Origin: Micractinium sp. NFX-FRZ
Taxonomy: Eukaryota > Chlorophyta > Trebouxiophyceae > Chlorellales > Chlorellaceae
NCBI GenBank assembly: GCA_029339195.1
Contig: JAPTJF010000748.1
Span: 1-16,464 of the forward strand
Reading direction: 5' to 3'
Length of the DNA stretch: 16,464 bases
Shown here piece after piece: positions 1 to 7,261 of the stretch. The first letter of the stretch is position 1, and every line of letters starts with the position of its first letter. The notes beneath the pieces are model-generated. The model saw nothing but the letters and a program-made list of their open reading frames with translations. It searched no databases and was not told where the DNA came from. The translations under genes were made by a program, and so were the position numbers.

Positions 1-16
1 GCCGCCCCCGCGGGGG

Positions 17-47
<31 letters not shown>

Positions 48-290
48 CGCGGGGCCTTGGTGATGGGGGGAGGGGAGAGATGGTGGGGGAGGAGAGGCGT
101 GGGCGTGTGAGAGGCATGTGGGCAAGCAAGCACTTGGGGGACGGGCCACATGCAGAGAGGGGGAGGAGTGAATCAGGTGGCACCGCCGCTGGTGCCCCCT
201 GGTACCATCTGGCATGCGCTCCAACTGGAAGGCTGCTGCTGCTTGCTGCCATGTCACCATTTCCACCCTGCTCCCGCTGCCTGCCTGCAG
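1..290 (+). other. Helicase intron 5' of the first visible exon; no exon supported
   Basis: This stretch is G-rich at its start and pyrimidine-rich near 255-290, ending in a CAG acceptor at 288-290. It behaves as the intron preceding the first visible helicase exon. Exon 291-364 begins with the last two bases of a codon, so another coding exon must lie upstream, outside the window. Open frames here carry no helicase motifs. Confidence 0.7.
18..47 (+). repeat. Uninterrupted run of 30 G
   Basis: Thirty consecutive G sit inside the helicase intron, flanked by GC-rich sequence. It may be a real homopolymer able to form a G-quadruplex, or its length may be a sequencing or assembly artefact; homopolymers of this size are rarely read exactly. 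Confidence 0.85.
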
Positions 291-3200
291 AGGACCTGCG
301 CTGGCTGGTGCTGGATGAGGCGGACCGACTGCTGGACCTGGGCTTTGAGCAGAAGATTGCAGAGGTGTGGGCGCTGGCTGGCTGTGCTTGTGTATGTGTA
401 CGTGGCTTGTGTATGTGTTGCAGGTCATCTGAGAAGTGATGTATGTGCGCGTGATACGAAGGTTGGGGTTTGGAGCGGAAATGTTGCGCACGTGGGCAGT
501 GTGCTTTTCTGTCTGTGATGCTCGTCTCTCATCAGTGGTGTGTGTGATCTGGGGTGTGAGCTCAGGTGGCATGGCCGTGGCACGGCCAGGTGTGCAGCCC
601 TGGTGGAACGCCTGCCCGCACCGCTCCTTTGCTTGGCTGCTCCTCCACTCCTGCCCCATAGGCCTCTCCCCCCACTTCATGCCCCTTGTGCAATGCTTTC
701 CCTGCCCCCCTCCTCCGCCAGGTGTGCACCGAGCTGGACCGGCGCTCGGCGGAGGCGGACTACGCGCAGCGCCGCACCACCGCCCTGCTGTCTGCCACCC
801 TGCACTCCAACCTGGGATCCCTGGCGGCCCTCAGCCTCCAGGACCCAGCAGCCGTGGGGTTCACACTCAAAAAGGAGGGGCAGGGCTTGGTGGTGGACAA
901 GGCTCCCAAGGTGGGGGGCGCCGAGGAGGGGGATGAAGAGGAGGAGGGAAGCGAGGAGGAGGGGGTGGGTCCAGAGGCAGGCGGCGGCGGCGGAGACGCC
1001 TCTGCGTGGGCCGCCGCCACGGCGGCCGCAGCGGGCGCATCCGCTTCGGGCAGCGGTGGCAGCAAGAAGCCGGGCGCTGCCCTGGAGCAGTTTGAGATCC
1101 CGGCCCAGCTGAAGCAGCGGTACGTGGAGGTGCCGTGCAAGCTGCGGCTGGTGGCGCTGGCGGCGCTGCTGCGCGCGCGCGTGGCCGCCGCCCCCGCCCG
1201 CTGCAAAATGGTCGTCTTCCTGTCCACCACGGATAGCGTGGAGTACTACCATGCAGGTGAGAGGCGGGGGTGGGCGCGTGGGTCGGAGCAGGGTGGCGGT
1301 GCGAGGACGGACAGGCTGAGGAGCTGCACATTTTGCATTCAAGTTTGCACCAGTAACAACAACCCCTGCGCTGCCCCTTCTCCCTGGCCACCTGTTCACA
1401 ACGATGGCACTGCTGCACACGCGACTCGGCCTCTCCCCTAATTCGCCCTCCTTTGCCCCCAAACCCCTCCCCCCATCTGACCCCCCCAGTGTTCACCGAG
1501 GCGTGGGAGCCCGCCACCGGCGAGCGCCTGCTGCAGCAGCACGACGCCCCCATACTCAAGCTGCACGGCAACATGCCGCAGGTGGGGGCCACTCGTTTGT
1601 CTTGCTGCCTGTTGCAGCATGGCGTGGCCATAATCCAATATGCACGGCAACATGCCGCGGGTGGGGCTTCCTGTATGTAAGCAATGCGAGTGGCTGACAG
1701 TCAGCTGTACACAGCTGATGCCTGTCCGTCCTCCTTGCCTCCCTCCCGACCTGCTCCTGCCTCTTACCCCCCGTTGCCTTTCACCCCTTTCCCCCTGCTT
1801 GCCCTCACTAGCTTGTTCACCCACCATTTCACGCCGCCCTCTGCCGCCGCCTGCAGTCTGAGCGCACCCAGGCCTTCCTCCAGTTCACAAAGTGCCCCGC
1901 CGGCGTGCTGCTGTGCACCGACGTGGCCGCCCGCGGCCTCGACTTCCCAGCCGTCACCGACATCGTGCAGTTTGACCCGCCCGGCGAGGCAGCAGAGTGA
2001 GTGCATGCTGTTCGTTGACTTTGGGTGGGTGAGAGGGAAGGGGAGGGGTGTGTCTGTGCAGCTAACACTGCCTTGGGGGGCATCGGGGCAACCGGGGGGT
2101 AGCACGCTGTGGTTGATGGTGGTGGTGGTGAGCAGGGTTTGAATGACATGCTGCAACATAGCGGTGGCCATAGGGGGTGGCACCCGCCCCCCTGCCACCT
2201 GCCTGCCCGCCCTGCTCGCCTCACTCCTTCTCACCTGCCACCCCAGCAGGTGGATGCACCACGTGCGCGCACTTGGACCACCTGAGCAACGCACTGCCCC
2301 TCCTCGTCACACTGCGTCTCAGACTCCCCTTTGCACCTTGACTTGCGCCCCCACCCTTACCCCCACCTCCACCCGCCCACCCGCCCACTCGCAGGTATGT
2401 GCACCGCGTGGGGCGCACGGCGCGGCTGGGCCACCAGGGCAACGCCCTGCTCTTCCTGCTGCCCAGCGAGGCGCGCTACGTGGAGCACCTCAGCGCGCAC
2501 GGCGTGGCGCTGCGCCAGCAGCCAGCTGTGCCGTTGCTCAACCACGTGCTTGGCAACGACCGCAAGGCAAGTTTCGTTTTCGTGTGTTCTTGTTGTGTTG
2601 TCTGGCGACTTGAGGGCTGAGGGTGTTGAGACGGGGAGCAGGCGCGTGGGAGGCTTGAAGCAGGTGCGGCGGGCAGGGGCGCGCCCTGTCCCTCGCCTCC
2701 GGTTGCCCCTCGTCCAGTCCTCATCCTCCAACCCTCACTGCATCCAAATGGCTTCCCCCATCACCACTGCACCCTACCCCCGCCAGCTAGCAAGGACCCG
2801 CCCCAAAGCTGCACCAGGGCCCATTGCCCCCTGCAAACCACCAGGCATACCCTCCTTCCCTCCATCTCATCTCAACTGGCTGCCCCCTCTTCTTCCTCCC
2901 CCCTCCCCCCTCCGGCCAGCAGGCGGGCAAGGACCTGCCCCTGGAGCGGCACCAGGGAGCGTATGCGCTGCAGAAGCAGGTCATGGAGGCGGTGGCAGCT
3001 GACACCCACCTCACCGCCATGGGCGGAGATGCGTTCAGGTGGGCGGGGCGGGTCTGGGCGGGGTTGGGGCCAGGCGCGGCTGGGGCTGGGCAGGGCAGAC
3101 AGGCCCCAGCCACCACGCCTGCCCTCACTTGAGGTACTGGACCCAGTGGTGGCTGCCCCTGAGCCGGGGCCCCCCAACAAGTCCTGGCTGTGCGCGCACG

Positions 3201-3931
3201 CCACCCACGCCCCTCCTCCTGCCCCTTTTAGCCTCCCAGTCTTCGTACCTGTCAGCCAGGAATATCATTTACCTGTTCTGTTGGCCTGTTTCTGTTCCCC
3301 CTCTTCGCAGGTCGTGGGTGCGCGCCTACGCCACCCACGCCTCCGCCGTCAAGGACATCTTCCACGTCCGCCGCCTGCACCTGGGACACGTGGCGCACGC
3401 CTTTGCACTCCAGTGAGTGGATTTTGGGCCTGGGCCAGCCTGTGGGGAGCATGGACTGGGCGGACGGGGGGGGGGGGCATGCCACGGCTGCCGTAGCGGG
3501 CTGCGTGCGCCCCCCTAATCCCTGGCGCCTGGGTCCAGGATGCCACGGCTGCTGCAGCGGGCTGCATGCACACAGATGGTGCGTCAGGGCCCTGCCCTGT
3601 CGTGCACCGCCCTTGCCAGACCCTGGCCTCGCCCTCCTGCTTCCCACCCTGCCTCCCTCCCTCCCTCCCTCCCTCCCCTCACAACAGGGAGCGCCCCACC
3701 CTGGTGGGCAAGTCCTCCACCAAGCAGAGCTCCCAGCAGAAGCGCAAGGCGCAGCACACGCAGCAGCAGCAGAAGCAGCAGCGGCAGAAGCCCCAGCAGC
3801 AGGCAGCGGGCGTGCGGCAGGCAGCGGGCAAGCTGGGAGGGGGCAAGCAAGCGGGCGGCGGGGGCGGGAAGAAGAGGCGGCAGGCAGGCGCCCAGTTTGT
3901 TGCTGGCGGTGGGATGTACAACCTCGCCTGA
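291..3931 (+). CDS. DEAD-box ATP-dependent RNA helicase, DDX31/Dbp7/RH17-like (5' partial, 8 exons)
   Basis: Exons: 291-364, 722-1256, 1490-1581, 1857-1996, 2395-2566, 2923-3038, 3311-3412 and 3688-3931 (stop TGA 3929-3931); every join keeps frame and gives 490 residues. Visible in order: motif II DEAD (314-325, in [13 protein letters not shown]), motif III SAT (791-799), motif IV-like [13 protein letters not shown], motif [10 protein letters not shown], motif [10 protein letters not shown] (2402-2425), then a C-terminal block SWVRAYATH...[17 protein letters not shown] followed by ERPTLVGKS. That block is typical of the DDX31/Dbp7/Arabidopsis RH17 group, which acts in the nucleolus in large-subunit pre-rRNA processing. 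Motifs Q, I, Ia and Ib lie upstream of the window. Exon 2 holds a low-complexity insert (about 913-1075, poly-Asp/Glu then Ala/Gly) between motif III and the second RecA lobe. The C-terminus is a Lys/Gln-rich tail (3722-3900), plausibly RNA-binding or nucleolar targeting. Intron 5 has a GC donor. The family call is secure; orthology to DDX31 rather than a sister DEAD-box group rests on the C-terminal block. Confidence 0.92.
586..617 (+). repeat. Echo of the helicase exon that starts at 722
   Basis: The acceptor and exon start GCCAGGTGTGCA recur exactly, followed by a diverged CTGGTGGAACGCC against CTGGACCGGCGC in the exon. The copy keeps the CAG acceptor and lies 132 nt upstream of the real one. 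Confidence 0.65.
1641..1666 (+). repeat. Echo of the end and donor of helicase exon 1490-1581
   Basis: This stretch matches 1562-1587 at 25 of 26 positions, covering HGNMPQ codons and the donor GTGGGG. The one difference changes CAG|GT to CGG|GT at the junction. It lies 79 nt downstream, inside the intron. Confidence 0.9.
2247..2303 (+). repeat. Echo of the helicase exon that starts at 2395 (motif VI region)
   Basis: A CAG acceptor followed by G-TGG-ATG-CAC-CAC-GTG aligns with G-TAT-GTG-CAC-CGC-GTG. After a short gap, CCACCTGAGCAACGCACTGC aligns with CCACCAGGGCAACGCCCTGC. The copy is 145 nt upstream of the true exon. Confidence 0.75.
2567..2922 (+). other. GC-AG intron with a NAGNAG acceptor (helicase intron 5)
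   Basis: The exon ends in AAG at 2564-2566 and the intron begins GCAAGT, the usual context for a GC donor. No in-frame GT donor fits nearby. The acceptor reads CAGCAG at 2917-2922. Use of the first AG would add one Gln (CAG 2920-2922) before Ala-Gly-Lys without changing frame. Confidence 0.75.
2783..2826 (+). repeat. Echo of the helicase exon that starts at 2923
   Basis: GCAAGGACCCGCCCC and GCACCAGGG align with GCAAGGACCTGCCCC and GCACCAGGG of the exon, in the same order and near the same spacing. The copy lies about 137 nt upstream and retains AG dinucleotides at the acceptor position. Confidence 0.75.
3179..3220 (+). repeat. Echo of the helicase exon that starts at 3311
   Basis: The copy would read [10 protein letters not shown] against [10 protein letters not shown] in the exon, and CGCCACCCACGCC is identical in both. 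It lies 130 nt upstream. The CAG acceptor has decayed to CAA. Confidence 0.8.
3478..3569 (+). repeat. Tandem duplication inside helicase intron 7
   Basis: Positions 3479-3508 and 3540-3569 match at 27 of 30 positions (ATGCCACGGCTG...GCGGGCTGC). The period is 61 nt. The source is not an exon edge I can identify, so this is an intron-internal duplication. Confidence 0.8.
3652..3679 (+). repeat. CCCT microsatellite
   Basis: A run of CCCT/TCCC units forms the pyrimidine tract just before the last helicase acceptor at 3686-3687. Confidence 0.85.
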
Positions 3932-4343
3932 GGGGAGCCGCCCTGTTGACGGCACCTGACGAAGCAACAGCACACCTATACGGTCATCTCCCCTCCTTCT
4001 CTCTCAAACTGCCAGCACACCCTGCACCGCTCTCTCTCTTGCACATCGGTCCTGCAGTCTGTTAACCAAGTTGCTCTACAGTATCCCTGTTGATGGTACC
4101 AGCAGCTGCTACGGTCACACGCATTACAGAGAGGAAAAGGGATGGCAAATCAAGGGCAATAAAGTGGGTGAGAGGCGGAGCATACCGTGGCATAGCGGGG
4201 GAGCACAAGCAGTCGGGGTTCCAGGGGACGTGCCATGCTATGGCAAGTCAGAAAACATCACTGGCCTTGGCGAGCACGGCGGCATATTGTATGCCAGCAG
4301 CAGCACGGCGTGCCCAGCACCCGTGCCCAGCATGGGTTCCCCC
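3932..4343. other. Convergent 3' intergenic region
   Basis: These 412 nt separate the stop codons of the helicase (+) and the zinc-knuckle gene (-) and should hold both 3' UTRs, which may overlap. AATAAA occurs on the + strand at 4158-4163 and TGTAA on the - strand at 4128-4124. No coding exon is supported; open frames through here lack recognisable protein features. Confidence 0.75.
4124..4128 (-). terminator. Candidate TGTAA polyadenylation signal for the zinc-knuckle gene
   Basis: TGTAA is the usual poly(A) signal of chlorophyte algae. It occurs on the minus strand about 216 nt after the TGA of the zinc-knuckle gene, a plausible 3' UTR length. The word is short, so chance cannot be excluded. 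Confidence 0.4.
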
Positions 4344-6015
4344 TCAGTCCGAGTCAGACCCGCTGCTGCTGCTGGAGCTGCCGCTGCTGCTGCTGTGCCG
4401 CCGCTTGCTCTTCTTGCTCTTCTTCTTGTCCTTGCTGCTCCGCTTCTTGTCCTTGCTCCGCTTCTTCTCCTTGCTGCTCCGCTTCTTGCTCTTCTCCTTC
4501 CGCTTCTTCTCCTTCCGCTTCTTCTTCCTGCACACACAACACATGCATGCATTGGGGGCGTGGGTTTAGTGGGGCAGCAGGTCTACAGGCGACACACATG
4601 GGCTGGGAGGCCTGGACGGCTGCCTCGCCCCGCCACCAGCGCCAGCTGCCGCCCAAGTGCATGCGCACATCTGCCCAGCCCCCTCCGAATTTCACGCACC
4701 CAGACCAGTTGCCCCTCTGGCACACACGGCACCTGCGCCGCTCGTCCGTGCCGGTGCAATTAAAATCACAATGTCAAAATGTCGCCAACGCTCCCCCCAA
4801 CAGGTGACAACCCCCACCCCAGGGTCGCAGCAGCTGCCGTGCCACCCACCTGCGCCGCTCCTCGTCGCTGCTGTCGCTAAAGTCCAGGCTGTCGGCGTCG
4901 CTGCCCGCCCCCGGCGCCGCCAGCTCCGGCACGCCGCCAGCGCCCGCTGCCAGCGCGGCGGCACCGCCGTCGTCGTCGCCGCCGCCCAGCGCGTTGCGGC
5001 ACTGCTTGGTCAGGTGGCCCGTCTGGCCGCAGATCTTGCAGGCGCCGCGCGCCCCGGTGCCCACCGCCCCCTGCTGCTTGGCAATGGCCAGCAGGCTCTG
5101 GTAGTTTGTGATGGAGGTGTCAAAGCCGCCGGTGGCCATGACCGCCTCGGCAGCCGCCTGGCGCCGAGCCTGCGTCGCCTTGCGCCCCCCGCCGATCTAC
5201 GGGGAGGAGGGGCGGCAGTGTAGGAGGCGTGAGGATGTGGGCAGGTGTGGGGGCTGGGCCAGTGACCAAGCGCCAGGCTCCCCCTCCCTCCGGCAGCATG
5301 CTTAGCTGGCACCACCTCTGCCATCCTGCCGCAGAGCAACCCCTTCACCCCACACCCACCGTGGGCACATGAAACTGCACCCCACCGGACACCCGCCCTC
5401 TGCACCACCCCCAACAGCTGCGCCCCCTGCACCTGCACCTCACCGTGGGCGCGTTGATGAGCGCCTCCACCCCCGTGTTCGTCCCCTCCATCTCGTTGGT
5501 CACGCCAATGACGTTTTCCCACATTGAGTTGCCCTGCAGCGCCGTACTGCAGAGCGGGCGGGAGGGCACAGTGGAGAGCAGGCGGAGCAGGGGTGAGGGA
5601 AGTGGCGGAGGGGCAAGCCCGGCACGGGCTGCCGGCAACCACTTCCCAGCATTCCAGCGCATCAGGCTGGCAGGAACGCTCAAAGACTGCTCTGCTCTGA
5701 GCGCTATGCCACTGCTGCCCGGCGTCCCCCGGCAACACATCGAGCCCGCGGGCGGGCCGCACCTGGTGCGCACGCGGTTCTGCGACGGCTTCAGAATGCC
5801 GCGCTGGCGCACAGTGGCCGGCCTGCACGGGGGATCACAGAGCGACGGAGTCAGGCACAAGCGCGGGAAGCAGCACATACATGAAGCCTTGGGCGCGGGA
5901 GGCCGAAAGCCCACGCCTGCTTCCGCCGCCGCCGCCACCGCCGGCGCAATCCACTGGCAGATGCTGTGCCGCCCGGGCCCGGCCGACGCCACGACGCCGT
6001 CCTGGCACTCACATG
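4344..6015 (-). CDS. CCHC zinc-knuckle protein, CXIP4/SREK1IP1-like (complete, 231 aa)
   Basis: Coding exons on the minus strand: 6015-6014 (AT of the start codon), 5822-5763, 5546-5444, 5196-4850 and 4527-4344 (stop TGA). They sum to 696 nt with all phases matching. The N-terminus MPATVRQRGILKPSQNRVRT, then TALQGNSMWENVIG, then TNYQSLLAIAKQQG, then the CCHC knuckle CKICGQTGHLTKQCRN, follows the order and wording of plant CAX-interacting protein 4. The knuckle (C-x2-C-x4-H-x4-C) also matches animal SREK1IP1. An acidic/Ser stretch (DSLDFSDSSDEE) follows. The last exon encodes a Lys/Arg/Ser tail ending in a Ser-Gly-Asp run, as in nuclear RNA-processing proteins. Known of the family: plant CXIP4 was named for binding a CAX transporter, and SREK1IP1 for binding a splicing regulator. 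I infer a nuclear RNA-linked role. The start is chosen because splicing joins AT to G in a CCACCAT|G context and restores the conserved MPAT opening. The 5' UTR extent is not known. Confidence 0.87.
4728..4748 (-). repeat. Echo of the end and donor of zinc-knuckle exon 5196-4850
   Basis: Read on the + strand, CACCTGCGCCGCTC at 4730 repeats the exon-4/donor junction at 4847-4860 exactly. The copy lies 117 nt into the following intron in the gene's direction and retains the CAG|GTG donor context on the minus strand. Confidence 0.7.
5352..5375 (-). repeat. Echo of the end and donor of zinc-knuckle exon 5546-5444
   Basis: On the + strand CACCGTGGGC at 5357 repeats the junction at 5441, and the following ACATGA aligns with GCGTTGA. 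It lies 84 nt inside the next intron. The match is short, so moderate confidence. Confidence 0.55.
5823..6013 (-). other. Intron splitting the start codon of the zinc-knuckle gene (AT|G)
   Basis: On the minus strand the exon ends CCACCAT at 6014, followed by donor GTGAGT (6013-6008). The acceptor GCAG ends at 5823 and the next exon opens with G at 5822, then CCGGCCACT. Splicing makes ATG-CCG-GCC-ACT (MPAT). Without splicing the same AT is followed by GTGA, giving ATG-TGA, an immediate start-stop. Confidence 0.8.
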
Positions 6016-7261
6016 GTGGCAGAGCTTGGCCCGCGAGCGGCGCCGGGGCTTCCGGAGCGATGCGGGTGCTCAGGCAAAGAACTGTGGTGACGCTGCTGTG
6101 CCCAAGAACCGTCGGAGGTCGAGTGGAGGGTGACGGAGAGGAAGAGGCGGCGCAAGGCCGCCCGCAGTCTCAAGGGGCGGGGGGGGGACTTGCAGCCGCC
6201 AGCGGGGCGGCCGCCTGTTCCCCTCCAAGAGCGGCGACGGCAGCTGTAATGGGCCGCTGGCAAGCCTCGTCATCGGACACGGGAGTATAAGGTGTCCCCA
6301 GGACAGCTAGGCCGGAGATTTTGAACATGCAACTCACCAGCTCTTGACTGCCTACACTTGCAGCCGCCGTTGGCGCCAGCATCGGCCGCGACGGGCAGTG
6401 CAGGGCCGAACCTTATTATTTTCTTCAAGCAATCGTGGGACTTTGCCTGGTGTCTAGTGTCAAAATGAACCTGTGCGCGGTGACAGAGTCGGTGAGCAGG
6501 AACAAGAGACAATGCACTGCCACTGCACAGGAGGAGCACGTGCACCGCAGCTCTACCGCTTGCTGGCAAGACGGGCACCTGCGCAGCCAATTGCTGGGCA
6601 AGTTCAATAATAGCGCACACAGTCCACTTGCTGGTGGATGACCCTGAAGTAGAGAGCTGTTCTATTGCACGGTGCTGTTATATTGCAGGTTGCTGCGGCG
6701 GGCCAACAGCCAAGGCGGAGCGAGACACCGTCACCGTCACCGTCTCCTGGTGCAGGTCACCCTCGACGCAGAAGCCTGAGGCGTGTTGTCGATGTTTGCT
6801 CCTGGGCTGCAGGAGCGACGAGGGTTGCACCCTGGAAGACGCCTTGAGAAGAGGCTCTGGGCCACCTCGAACCCAGCCGGGCTGGCGACGCAGGTGGAAC
6901 CCGGAGCCACTCCTGATTTTCCGATCATTGTAACAAGTGATAATACGCCGCTACTTGCGCGATAGGCAAGGTAGGCGCCAAGAATTTCGCCCTTCAAGAC
7001 AGCCTGGCAAAGGACCACACAGCATGGGGGACAGCGATCCTGTGCAGTTGCAGGCCAGCCGGTCGTTGCGACATCGCTCTTGGTGACTTACGAGCGCGCC
7101 GTGGGGCCATTGCAGCGTGGTTCACCGCAGCTTATATGGTGCTCTCGGTTGAGAGGGCCTCGCGCGGCTAGCCGCCTCTCGTCAGCACCGTCGCTGCAAA
7201 AGACACCTGTGGACGCAGCGGCACAGGCTAAAGACGCGCAGTGCCGGACCCAAAGCGCACC
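6016..7261. other. Divergent intergenic region: 5' UTRs and promoters of the zinc-knuckle gene and the rhodopsin gene
   Basis: About 1.25 kb lies between the split start codon of the minus-strand gene and the ATG of the rhodopsin gene. The middle (about 6290-7140) is less GC-rich than the genes and has none of the exon-intron rhythm seen elsewhere. Short open frames occur on both strands, but none shows a domain, and no splice pattern joins them into a longer protein. Transcription start sites cannot be placed from sequence alone. Confidence 0.65.
7132..7138 (+). promoter_or_regulatory. TATA-like element upstream of the rhodopsin gene
   Basis: TTATATG at 7132-7138 lies about 125 nt before the ATG at 7262, in otherwise GC-rich sequence. 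The distance suits a core promoter with a 5' UTR of roughly 95-100 nt, but no initiator can be recognised, so this is a weak candidate. Confidence 0.3.

Noticed and set aside
677..1462. 261-codon minus-strand open frame
   Set aside because: It is antisense to helicase exon 722-1256, which carries motifs III and IV in the correct frame; no domain is seen in the antisense protein.
4158..4163. AATAAA as helicase poly(A) signal
   Set aside because: Green algae mainly use TGTAA, and a single hexamer 227 nt past the stop is not enough to call a site.
6628..6933. Small gene in the divergent intergenic region
   Set aside because: No recognisable domain, no splice structure joining to other frames, and composition like the surrounding noncoding DNA.
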